Shown in pieces: positions 24,501-34,494 of a stretch of 64,000 nt of DNA. Origin of the DNA: Asterias rubens. Lineage: Eukaryota; Echinodermata; Asteroidea; Forcipulatida; Asteriidae. The notes beneath the pieces were generated by a model, which made no database searches, was not told the DNA's origin, and was given only the letters and a program-made list of their open reading frames with translations. The stretch is taken from assembly GCF_902459465.1 (NCBI RefSeq), contig NC_047078.1:964191-1028190 (forward strand), read 5' to 3'. Position numbers and translations under genes: made by a program. Each line of letters starts with the position of its first letter. Position 1 is the stretch's first letter.

Positions 24501-24662
24501 GGAAAAACAAAAGTATCAATTATTGAGAGATATATCCTGAGACCGGAAGCTGCTCAAGATATAACTTGTAAGAGAATAACGTATTCTGCTTACAGCTACT
24601 TGACATCCCTAAGGCATAAGATGAACATGCGTCGACCTAAGAAGATAGAAGGTGCCAATTAG
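21546..24662 (+). CDS. Galactose-3-O-sulfotransferase-like protein, copy 2 (3 coding exons)
   Basis: Exons 21546-21658, 22472-23088 and 23914-24662 join in phase (1479 nt, 492 aa plus TAG). The signal anchor, stem, PAPS loop KTHKTGGST and ILRYPPKQFESTYSYY motif are all the same as in copy 1, so the enzyme should be active if expressed. By eye the proteins differ only by Gly to Arg in the stem (near 22550), Ala to Ile (near 24212), Ile to Ser (near 24291) and loss of six residues (EMGGNT) near 24517. I saw no silent coding difference. Splice sites and the upstream acceptor at 21468 (TCTTTTCTAG) are unchanged. It may be a true paralogue or the other haplotype of copy 1 placed in tandem by the assembly. 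Confidence 0.88.
23383..23722 (+). repeat. MITE, family A (GAL3ST copy 2 intron 2)
   Basis: Counterpart of 6943-7282 with the same eroded left end, so this insertion predates the duplication (or the haplotype split). Confidence 0.85.
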
Positions 24663-25821
24663 GAAGGGTTGTGGTGTCAGTGTTCTCCCTTAACAGTGGT
24701 CCACTAGAGCACATTAGGACAGGTGAAAATTCTCTCCATTTGGCCATCTGGCTAGTTCGGTGTTTTAAAAGCATTCCTATTTAATATGAATAATGGGCAA
24801 GTGCAAAAGCTGACTAAAGAGTGACATAAAATATTGGCCCGTCACCCCCAAAAATACAGGTAAACCCTGGGCACTCTATGGGAAAACCGAAAACCAGGTG
24901 TGCTTCCCTGCCAAAACTTCAAAGTGGACCTCTTTTTGCTCATTAATCAAATAAAAGCTTTCAAAATAACATCATCTTCTCACTTATTATGTCGAGAACA
25001 AAACTTTATAGATTTCCAGAGTACTGTGGAGCAGCAAGGCCATTTTCCTTTTGCAAAGGGCACTTCCATTGGAAAATCTTCTAGTCAACGGGAAACTTTT
25101 GGGCACAAAGGCCAAGACCAGGGGCAGCAGAGGCCATGGCCTGCATGTTATTCAAGGCCTGATTTTACTATTTTCCGAAAAGTGTTTAATTTTTTGCTGA
25201 AAATAAAGATGGTGTCCCTACATGTTTATTCAAATCATCCCAGTACTGAAAAGTGCCATGCACTTTGAAAACAAAATACATTCTTTGTTTGTGGAAGGAA
25301 GCTAGAAAAAGCCATCATCATTTACTTTTAATAATTAATTACCATGTTTGCATTGTTAATATGTAGCTTAACCCTACTACTGTTTGACCAGTCAATATCA
25401 TCCACATGCTTTTGACTGATGTCAGCCTGTAACATGATTTCATAAAGCTTGCTTAGCAAATTGTTTTGCTTAGAAAAGCTGAGTGTGACACCAGTTGCTT
25501 CATGTACAACGTAAACTTCATGGAATTTTTGCTGCTAACCAGTTTCTTGCTTAGCAAGATTTGTCTGTTATTAGCAAGTTTGTATGCTTACAGTCTCGCT
25601 TAAACTGGGCACATTACCGTAATTAGGAGGGATGAAGAATCTTTTCAAAGTTTAGAAAGAAATATTTAAGGTTACTGGGCTTAACTTGTGGCTGGTTTAT
25701 TTTTTATGGAATAAAAGTCTTTCATATTTATTTGGTATTTTTATAAGGTTACAGGTTTATTGTTTACCATTAGAATAAAAGTAAGGCCTGTTATAAGGAC
25801 TGTTAGAAGACGCTTTCTACT

Positions 25822-26260
25822 TAAAGGCAGTGGACACTATTGGTAAGAATTACTCAAAATAATTATTTGCATAAAACCTTGGTAACGAGTAATGGGGAGA
25901 GGTTGATAGTATAAAACAGTGTGAGAAACGGCTCCCTCTGAAGTGATATAGTTTTCGAGAAAGAAGTAATTTCCAAGACCTCAGATTTAGAATTTGAGGT
26001 CTCGAAATCAAGCATCTGAAAGCACACAACTTCGTGTTTTTTTCTGTCATAGTTACCACGCAACTTTGACGACCAATTGAGCTAAATTTTTCTCAGGTTT
26101 GTTATTTTATGCATATGTTGAGATACACCAAGTGAGAAGACTGGTCTTTGACAATTACCAATAGTGTTCAGTGTCTTTAAGCGTGTACATGTATGTTGAG
26201 ATACACCAAGTGAGAAGACTTATCTTTGACAATTACCAATAGTGTCCAGTGTCTTGAAAG
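25822..26260 (+). repeat. MITE, family A, with duplicated right end
   Basis: Counterpart of 9399-9763. After its normal end a further ~75 bp (GTTGAGATACACCAAGTGAG to AGTGTCCAGTGTCTTGAAAG) repeats the right terminus. This extra piece is absent from unit 1. Confidence 0.8.
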
Positions 26261-26943
26261 GCAGGGTATACTTTTGATAATTATCAAAGACCAGTACTCT
26301 TTTGATGTATCCTAAAATATGCATACCAAAAATAGCAAACCCTGTGAAAATTTTGGCTCAACTGGTCATTCAAGTTGCAAGCAATTAATGAAAGAAAAAA
26401 AAACCTTGTTGCATTGCTTTTAGATGCCTGAGCAACGCTCCAGACGTTTGGCAATATTTATCTCAAAAACCTGACCACCATTTGAAATGAAATTTTCACA
26501 TGTTTTTTTTATTTAATACTTTTACTTTTAAATAGGATTAAAACAAATTGAACGGTTCCAAAAACCGAAGGTATACTTTGCCTCTAAACACCTGGCTAGG
26601 AGAATGCAGTTAGAAAGGACAACAGGTGTACCAGGCTCACACAGCATTATTTTTAAATAGGATAAAATATATAAATAAATAAGCACTTTTGTTTGGAACA
26701 TTAACAGCTGGCTTTGCGAATAATTTAATCAGGATTTCTCCTTTAGCAGTACTTAATGATTAAATTTACAATGAAAACAGCAGATGGCTGACGTGTACGG
26801 GTTAGTGGTGTGTTTACAAATAAAATAAATCACAAGGCCCAACTTGTTTGTTTTGTTGACAGAACGGGGAACAGTAATCATTTAAATCCTCTCCCAACCC
26901 AATATAAATATCTGTGGGAAATCTCATCTAATATTATTTAACA

Positions 26944-27075
26944 GGGTGGATTTCACAAAGAGTTGAGACTAGTCATACTCCTCCAAACTTAGGGCTAGCC
27001 TTAAATTTTGAATAACTCCTAAAGAGACTAAGGATTAGTCTTAGTTAGAACTACATGATGTATGTAAAATCGACC
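26944..27075. repeat. ~130-bp TTTCACAAAGAGTT MITE
   Basis: Starts GGGTGGATTTCACAAAGAGT and ends with a decayed inverted copy (TGTAAAATCGACCC). Other members in this window: about 30720-30886, 33834-33955, 39072-39225 and 53930-54062. The ends are inverted repeats on GATTTCACAAAGAGTTAGGA, with interior CTAAGTTAGGACGAGT-type repeats. Confidence 0.75.
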
Positions 27076-27076
27076 C

Positions 27077-27277
27077 GAGGGCCCAATTTCATAGAGCATT
27101 TTTAAAAGCAGACTCTTGCTTAAATCAATTCTGTGCTGAGCAAAAGTTAGCCGGATACCAGTCAAATACCGTGGAATGTGATGTGGTAGTCTGGCTGGTT
27201 ACCTTATTCTGGTAAACATAATTTTGTTGTGCTTAGCTACTTGTGCTTGAAAAGCAGTTCTATGAAATTAGGCCCAG
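27077..27277. repeat. GGGCCCAATTTCATAGAG MITE (unit 2 only in full)
   Basis: Starts GGGCCCAATTTCATAGAG and ends TCTATGAAATTAGGCCC, a ~200-bp inverted-repeat element rich in GCTTAGC/GCTTAAG motifs. In unit 1 only its right part (about 10257-10357) survives, so unit 1 has lost sequence by deletion. Confidence 0.75.
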
Positions 27278-27522
27278 GTCTCAAACTTTGGGTTAAATTC
27301 CATAAAACGACAGGTTTTGTAGCTTAACATTGCAACGTGACCAGAATTTATAATAAATAATCTTGATAAAGAAAGAAATATCTTGCTAAAAGTTAAAAAT
27401 TTAATCTGTTTTTATTTGAACAAGCACTATGGGTATAACTTGGCATATATTTGTATACTTTACATAATCCAAAGATGTTTACTAGACTCAAAAGTCAACA
27501 ATTTGAAAATAAGTTCTTGTTC

Positions 27523-27908
27523 TTAAAGGCAGTGGACACTACTGGTAAATACTCAAAATAATTTTTAGCATAAAACCTTACTTGGTAACTAGTAATGAGG
27601 AGAGGTTGATAGTATAAAACATTGTGAGAAATGGCTCCCTCTGTAGTGACGTAGTTTTTGAGAAGAAGTAATTTTCCATGAATTTATTTCGAGACCTCAG
27701 ATTTAGAATTTGGGGTCTCGAAATCAAGCATCTGAAAGCACTTCGTGTGACAAGGGTGTTTTTTCTTCCATTATTATCTCGCAACTTTGACTACCAATAT
27801 TGAGCTCAAAGTTTCACAGTTATGTGTATTTATGCATAATTATGTTGAGATACACCAAGTGAGAAGACTGGTCTTTGACAATTACCAATAGTGTCCAGTG
27901 TCTTTAAA
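27523..27908 (+). repeat. MITE, family A
   Basis: Counterpart of 10594-10979, TTAA-flanked. Confidence 0.85.
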
Positions 27909-29429
27909 GATATAACACAGTGACATAAATGTTATTATTTAAGTCTTCAAAAAGAATTCACTGAAAACCTTTGATGGTGTTAATTTAAAACTAAAAGCCA
28001 AATACAATGTTTTCTTTGTACAAAGAGTTTACTTTTCTGTTAAGTCAATCGTGTAATGTAAACCAAAAATTGAAACAACCAACTTTATGGTGTTTAAATA
28101 TCTTTGGGAAGGTATAAGTATGTTGGTAGTCACTGTTAATAAAATGAATGGCAATACAAACTTGCTTTTAGAAGTAGAGCAGCTTTTGATATTACAAAGT
28201 ATTTTGAGAATCTGTTTACTTCGAAGTAATGTGGTTATGGGAAAGATACATATCCCCAGTGATTGAATCTGATAAGCGTTTCTGTCAGGAACGTTCCTCA
28301 AAATGTGTCTTTCAAATTACGGATTATTCTTCCTGCAATGACGTATATAACCGCTCTATTTTTTAGGCACTTTATTGTATCTTTGACAAAATTATATGGA
28401 ATAAGGTTGTTTTAAAAACGGTCTTTTAAAATTAAATTTTGTTTGCAATAATTGTCTTGTGTTTTGCTGTATTTATTTGTTAAGTTTGTAAAGTTTCATC
28501 TGGTATTTTTTGACTGGTATTCAATAAATCTCTACTGTACTTAGGTATAATTTTGTAGATTTGTTTGTTGGTTTTTTTTTTTTTTTGCCATTGCTGTGTC
28601 ACGTTGGTTGATATTTGGTCATTCCCTTCCTCTAGTTATACAATAATAAATAAAGAAAAAAGGTTGCAGGCCTGAATCAAACTTTTTTTTGTAAAATACA
28701 GAATCGGCCTAAATACTTAAGGCCATATAAACGAGTATTTCAAATGTTTACAAAAAAAAATAGTGAAGAAATAGGGCTAGGCCTATGGTTTTATATTTTG
28801 TGTGTGATCGATTCTGATAATTATGTTGCGAGGTAAGAAACAAAAATCGTGAAGATCACAGATTTACATAACTTACACGGTCTAATAATGATGATAGTTG
28901 AAAACATCCCTTGAAACATTTTTGTCTGAAACGCCATATTTGATGAGAAATATCTAACTTCGCGTTTGAAGTTTTTCGCTCAGTGAGCGTTTTATTCATT
29001 TTCATTTTTGGCAATGCAAAATTTGTAATCGTTTTTCACTATTCTCTCGTGACCCAGATGGCCGATCGATCTGTTTGTAATGTTCCTTTAAATTCAAGCA
29101 TAATCTGCTTCTCTTTTCATAAAGTAACAAAATAATTTCCAATGATTATACTGAACACAAAATAATTTTCTTTTTTGGGGGGTGATAATGACACCTGTTG
29201 TTATAAGGGTTAAAACAACAGAGGGCGCTCTACTGAAAAAAACAACAACAATAACACGTCAGTTTTCGTCAGAAACCTAGACTCACAAAACGGGAAGAGG
29301 AAAACATAACGCAAACGGTGGCCAGACTATAAACACTTTATTTTATTTTCTAGCAATCTCATCAACGCAATGTCGACATTTAGATTTCTTTGCTTCTAAA
29401 TAAAAAAAAAGTCCGGTAGAAACTTCAGA

Positions 29430-32400
29430 ATGTCAGAGGAGGAAGTTGCTTCTGAGGGGGCGGGTGTCTTCGAGGACAGAGAACTACCACCAGAAGGGAA
29501 CCAAGAACCCAAGTCTGTGTCTGATGGATTTAATTTTGGTTTGTATTTTTTTTTCTGCTGTTTTTGTTGCAGTAGTAAATGTTACTTACTAAGTAAGTAG
29601 TAAGTTGCTGTTCTGCTGTTAGTGTTTGTTAACTTTATGTTATTGTTAACTGTTTGTGTATTTCCTCTGCTACATTGTGTAGCTGTATATGAATTTGACA
29701 TGTTTGAGAAGCCATGCTGATGTTGTAAGCAAACAAATGTACAGTTTTTGAATCAAAATTTGATATCCCCGTGATATTATGAATAATTACTATATTCCTA
29801 TTTTAATTTGTTCTTTTAATATTTTAAATTTAATCTTTCTATAATTTATAAATATTATATAACAATAAACATGTCATTGGGGGGGATGGGGGGTCGGACA
29901 TGGACCACTCGAAATAGAAGATTTTAAATTGTTTATCAGTGTTCTCCCTCAAGTTCTTCCCATCATTCTTCAATCATTTTAGTTCCCTGTAGAACTTGTG
30001 ATAATCAATCAAATCTCTTCATCCTCCTGACCTGAAAACAGTGTCCAAACGGTGGAGGGTTACGATTATTAATAATAATAACAATAATACTTGTAATGCG
30101 CACGTATCCACCCTGCTGGGTGTTGCAACTCCCCTTGCCTTATCATCAATCAGTGGTCCGCTGATCAATAGCAAATTAATATTAATGAAATAATAACAAA
30201 ATATAGCATGACGACCAGTCAAAATTTTCTCCGACCAAATGTTAGTGTTGAAAAGCGATTCTACATATAGACTAGACGCGTTTGTGCTATAGTTTGTACG
30301 GCAGTACAACTCCCCAGTAACTGGATCTAGCTCCACTGCCAGTCCTATTGCGATAACAGAACCTTCCTCTCGCGGTCGTCGGGTTACATTATTGCAACTA
30401 TGCCAGTCCTGAACAAGTGAAAAATCTGACAGACCAGTGAAATCGACGACCTGGGCCTTCTGTTAAGTCACTAACAGAATGAAAAGAACACCCTGTTTAA
30501 GCTCTTCACAAAATAATGTTGTAACTTTTCTATTTTCTGTTTTTTTTGCAGTGTCAGAGTTCTTTGCTGAATATGGATGGTACATTCTTTTAGCAGCTAT
30601 CGTGTTGGCGTACCTACAGAACCGATTCGGCTCGAAGATTAATAAATGGCAGCAGAAACGGAGTAATGAGAGTGGTCTAGCACATTATGGTGAGAAGATA
30701 GATCTTCATTTAAAACTACAGGTGTCGATTTCACAAAACTCTTCCTAACTTAAGATTAAACTTATGACTTAGGACGAGTCCCAACCCTGTATTGTAGCAT
30801 GCAGACCTTAAGATTGATCCTAAGTTAGGGCGAGTTACTCGTCCTAACTCGAGATAGGAATAATCCTGGCATTTCGTGAAATCGGATGCAGGCTCCCCTG
30901 TGAGCCAGTAGCCTTAGGAGTCCAACATTTTGGACTTGTAATCACAAGGTTGTGGGTTCAAATCCCCCAAGGCTAACCGCTGATTTCACAATGCCTAGTA
31001 TAAGTATTGTTGTGTAGTTACTGAATCACAGTTTCTTGATTTGTGCAACTCAAAATCATAGACGTTAAACCAGTGTATGTATGAGAGAGATTGGCTGTTG
31101 CCAGCTTGGCATTTTTATCCCCTTGTGGGAGTTTGCCTTGACGGAAAGATCAACTAAACAAACGAATAATCAAATAAACATTGTTCATTAGAGGATTCAG
31201 GTACTTGTTCAAAATGACCACAGATTTACATTAAACTCACATGGTTTGAAGATATTGATAGTAGAAAGCTTCCCTTAAAATCTTACTTACTGAGGTGCAG
31301 TAGTTTTTGAGAAATGAGTAAAACAAGTCACAAAATAATTTTCGTCTCAGTGAGACAAATAACCAAACAAACATTGTACCTTAATGCATTGAAAAGCAAC
31401 AACTGATTTTAGATGTAATTTGGTTCCTTGCAGATGCAGCCACTGTGCTGTCCAGACAAGAGGCAATGGACAAAGCCAGACAACGAATGCAAGATGAATA
31501 CAACGTCAAAGCAGCAGAGCGCGCAGAGAAAGAAAAACTGGTAGGCTGGCACTCCTATTCAAAAGTATACAACTCTAGCTTTCTGCAAGTTCATACCGGT
31601 CTGGCGGTTTCAGTCTTCCGCCGTGTTCAGTTTTCCGGGTGACGTACCCGGACATTTCACCACGTTGTTGGAACGGTTTAAGCTTTCTGGCGTGTTCAGT
31701 TTTCCGGGTGACGTAGCCAGACAAAAATACATCCGCGAGTACCCTGGCGAGTACTGTAGTTCTCTCAGTGACCCCAAATTGTTTATTATTACGATTCTTT
31801 TCTGTTTAGTCACATTCTCTTGCCCCATCTTCACACGTTTCATGCGTACAGCTGTAAGCAGGTCACACTGCTTGTACCACACCAAATTCTCTCATACGAT
31901 CCACACGCGTTCGCCGCTCGTTGTACTCGTGGACGCCGCCATGACAGCTACCGGAGAGTAACACGGATGACTCAATACAGCACTAAAAATTGACTACTTT
32001 TGCTTGCTGTGCGCAGGCATCGCATGACGTAATGTTACCGTATTTGGTCATTCGGAAAACTGAACACGGTGGAAAGTTGAAACCGCCACACCGGGGCCCA
32101 ATTTCATAGGGCTGCTAAGCACAAAAATTTGCTTAGCGTGAAATTTCTTCCTTGATAAAAACAGGATTACTAACCAAATTTCCACTTGATTTTCAGGATA
32201 AGCAAGCAACACCTGAATACCAGTAACAAGCAATATGCCACAAATAAAAAGTTGGTTGGTAATCCTGTTTTTATCAAGGAAGAAATTTCATGCTAAGCAA
32301 ATTTGTTTGCTTAGCAGCTCTATGAAATTGGGCCCAGGCCTGGAGCTACACGGAGACCACAGAGGCCTTGACCTCTGGTCTTAACCTTGGTGCCCCTTAA

Positions 32401-33762
32401 AAAGTTTCCAATAGATTTTAAGATATTGAGAAAAATAGGGAGACCACCAACAAAGGTCTAGATAGATCAGCTGGTAGAGTGCCAGCACCTTAATCCAGAG
32501 GTCGTTGATCAAATCAGGCTCGAGTCAATTTTCTTTGTTCAACCCCATATCATCTTTTTCATTGCTGTATTTATTTGTCCAACCTTACAGAGGGAGGAGG
32601 AAAAAAGACGAGAAAAGATTGAAGATTGGGAGCGACACAAACAAGGCCAGGGTTATAGATCTAAGAAACTCAATAAGGATATCCAATCTCCGACTGGTGG
32701 AGAAGCCTCTGGAGTAGCTAGCAAAGACAAATCTAAAAAGCCATCGCTAAGACCAGGTGAGTCTAAGATAAAAATGTAACATCAAGACGATTGTAAGTCA
32801 ACATCCAAGCTGGTGGACTCTGATGAAGGAGGCATGATCCCATCAGGGATGAGAAATGTCAGACTGTTATCTGAATTCAAACTTTTCAAGTCTGCTTGGT
32901 AGTAAAAAAAATCCTGTATTATTTTCAAAATAAATAAATCTGGCTCTTTGATCTACTTCTCTAGTGGTAACATTACTACTGTTTCCAAAAGCTTATTGGA
33001 ATCTATAACATCAGGGGTTGCCAAAAGGTGCAAACACCATCATTTCATTGTACCTCATAAGAGAAGATCTGGATCCCAGGTTAATTTTGTTTTTCACTAG
33101 TAATTTTCACCCCTGATCCCATGTAAAACATAATCAGTTAAGTAGGATTTGAAACTTTGCATGGTGGAAATCTGATATAGAAAGGTTTGCGGTAACACCA
33201 TGTAATGAGTTGGGGTGGTTCTGAAAAGAACCGTTGGTTTCAACTCGACGTATCGATCAGTATGCTCTGATCGTCTTCTTGAGAAAGCTGGACTCTGATG
33301 CTGCATGCTTCTTAAGTACTGTGGAGGTGGATTAGCTTGGTGATGCACGAAGGCGGGAAATAGAGGCGGGAAATGGAGCTTGGTGAAGTGATGTGTGGTG
33401 AAACCTGCTGTGGAGCCTTGGGTGGTGTGTGGGGGGTGTGTCTTTGGTAGTCTGGTGGTAAGACCAGCGGTAAGACCTGCAAAGGTTGTGGGCTCAAATC
33501 CCACCTGAGTGATTTGCCTGTGGATTTTGTTCAAAGAACTCGGGAAAATACTGAGTATAAAGTGCCTAATACATGTCGATGTACGGGTAAAAACAAAATG
33601 ATATTTTGTATCCCTTGTGCTAAAAAAGCCAAAACATTAATATCTGTTTTTGTTTTGTTTTTCCTCCAAGCTTATAACCCAATGATGGGAGGATCGGGCT
33701 CAGGATTCAGACCAGCAAGAAGCCGATTCAGCGGGGGTGGTGGCCGCGGTGCATGAGGTTAA
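29430..33762 (+). CDS. SELENOS: Selenoprotein S (SELENOS/VIMP), with C-terminal selenocysteine
   Basis: Five exons join in phase: 29430-29538, 30552-30689, 31434-31540, 32591-32756 and 33671-33762 (612 nt, 203 aa). A short acidic N-terminus precedes one membrane segment (YGWYILLAAIVLAYLQ, about 44-59), then a charged helix with RQEAMDKARQR (90-100, like the p97/VCP-interacting motif, with Lys for one Ala), EEEKRREKIEDWERHKQGQGY, and the Gly/Arg tail AYNPMMGGSGSGFRPARSR. This order matches vertebrate SELENOS (human 189 aa), an ER-membrane protein that links p97 to Derlins in protein dislocation and has redox activity. The frame reaches TGA at 33754-33756, then GGT and TAA, reproducing the family's Sec-Gly-stop ending; Sec is residue 202. 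The tail lacks the resolving Cys of the human protein, and I find no Cys anywhere. The TGA would be taken as a stop by a plain gene caller. Confidence 0.9.
30346..30402. repeat. Diverged GC-rich hairpin element in SELENOS intron 1
   Basis: ATTGCGATAACAGAACCTTC, a GC loop, then GGGTTACATTATTGCAACTA: a decayed relative of the hairpin at 4815-4883. Confidence 0.45.
30720..30886. repeat. TTTCACAAAGAGTT-family MITE in SELENOS intron 2
   Basis: Begins GTCGATTTCACAAAACTCTT and ends GGCATTTCGTGAAATCGG, with interior AGTTAGGGCGAGTTACTCGT. Starts about 30 bp after exon 2. Confidence 0.7.
30895..30985 (+). repeat. Degenerate tRNA-derived SINE in SELENOS intron 2
   Basis: Contains AGCCTTAGGAG, ACTTGTAATCACAAGG and a good T-arm/box B (GGTTGTGGGTTCAAATCC) closing with AAGGCT, which pairs with AGCCTT at the start. 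The anticodon region resembles tRNA-Thr(UGU), but the anticodon stem is broken, so this is a SINE or pseudo-tRNA. Confidence 0.5.
31195..31350. repeat. Partial copy of a palindromic repeat (CATAGATTTACATTAAACTT type)
   Basis: Shares GATTTACATTAAACT, TTGAAGATA-TTGATAG, AAGCTTCCCTT and TTTTTGAGAAATGAGTAAAA with the fuller palindromic element at about 43500-43795. About half is retained here, in SELENOS intron 2. Confidence 0.6.
31596..32094. mobile_element. ~500-bp TIR element in SELENOS intron 3
   Basis: The left end CCGGTCTGGCGGTTTCAGTC...CCGTGTTCAGTTTTCCG is matched by an inverted right end CGGAAAACTGAACACGGTGG...GAAACCGCCACACCGG (arms about 42 bp). A direct repeat of GTGTTCAGTTTTCCGGGTGA lies inside the left third. 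It is GC-richer than its surroundings and has no transposase ORF. It directly abuts the next MITE at about 32094. Confidence 0.75.
32094..32335. repeat. GGGCCCAATTTCATAG MITE, intact
   Basis: About 240 bp, with ends GGGCCCAATTTCATAGGGCT and GCTCTATGAAATTGGGCCC. The interior arms (CACAAAAATTTGCTTAGC, AACAGGATTAC, GTAATCCTGTTTTTATCAAG) are also inverted, so almost the whole element folds back. A similarly complete copy is at 38022-38273. Confidence 0.85.
32455..32560 (+). repeat. Degenerate tRNA-derived SINE in SELENOS intron 3
   Basis: Contains a box A-like TAGATCAGCTGGTAGAGTGC and a weak box B (GGTCGTTGATCAAATCA) about 35 bp later, then T-rich sequence. It ends about 30 bp before exon 4. Confidence 0.45.
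33430..33600 (+). repeat. tRNA-derived SINE in SELENOS intron 4
   Basis: tRNA-like head with box A (TTGGTAGTCTGGTGGTAAG) and box B (GGTTGTGGGCTCAAATCCCA) at about 33445-33505, followed by a body with AACTCGGGAAAATACTGAGT and ending near GTACGGGTAAAAAC. It sits about 70 bp before the last exon. Confidence 0.65.
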
Positions 33763-34494
33763 AGGTCGTATGCTTAACAAATTGATCATGTGACACAAGA
33801 GGCTGTCTTGATTGGATGGTTTGCAAGGTCTGGGGTGGATTTCAGAAAAAAAAAATATGCGACAATTCTCACTCGAGTTAGGATGAGTAACTCTAACTTA
33901 GAAACTAGCCTGAAGGGCTAATCCTAAGTAAGGACTAACTTTGTGAAATCTACCCCTTTTTGCTCTGGAAGACCCCATTCCAAATTCACTGTCAACCAAT
34001 CATTTCAGCCTGGTAGAGTCACATGATTCATGTTTTGCATACATAATTTTGAAAGACAACTTTCGGCTCTCTCACTGGGAACAAAATAATAAATGAGGCT
34101 AAGTAGATTTGTAAATTTTGATCTCACTTCAAGGGAAGAACAGAAGGTCAATGACTACAAAGAGGGAAAATTTAATAGTAACCAAAAAAGGTACATATTT
34201 TAAAAGAAACAAGCGTTCCGTGAGAGAGCTGAAATTTTGTCAAGCAGAGGTTGATGGTTATGGAACAAACTATTTATGGTTGCAGGTAGTGGACCATTTG
34301 CTTGGGTCAGGGTATAATGATCGGATCGTTCGTTGCAAATTTGTGACATCAAAATTCGTTGGGAAGTAAGAACCGGGCTTAAGATATCCTTGGGGCAAAA
34401 AAGGCACAGCGAGATCAGAACTCCCTTGGAAATGAGGTCGAGACCTCTCTGAACTCTAACCTGACCTGACCTCAAATGGTCACCTGCAACCTTT

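Larger units (their letters stand above)
16867..29286. repeat. Large duplication, unit 2 (contains GAL3ST-like copy 2)
   Basis: Direct near-identical copy of 1198-11640, longer because it holds extra segments: the transposon at 20160-21105, about 0.44 kb near 26753-27190, about 0.72 kb near 28024-28745 and a ~75-bp partial MITE repeat near 26183-26260. The right end falls at CTAGACTCAC, about 145 bp upstream of the SELENOS ATG. Confidence 0.9.
24663..29286. other. Downstream region of GAL3ST-like copy 2
   Basis: 3' UTR-like sequence followed by MITEs. AATAAA-type signals occur near 25708. From about 26944 it holds a ~130-bp TTTCACAAAGAGTT element and a complete GGGCCCAATTTCATAGAG element (about 27077-27277), of which unit 1 keeps only the right part. 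The 28024-28745 segment has no counterpart in unit 1 and no coding signal that I can see. Confidence 0.5.

Noticed and set aside
31610-31961. Overlapping ORFs of 91 and 112 codons in SELENOS intron 3
   Set aside because: They lie in a TIR element on opposite strands and show no domain.
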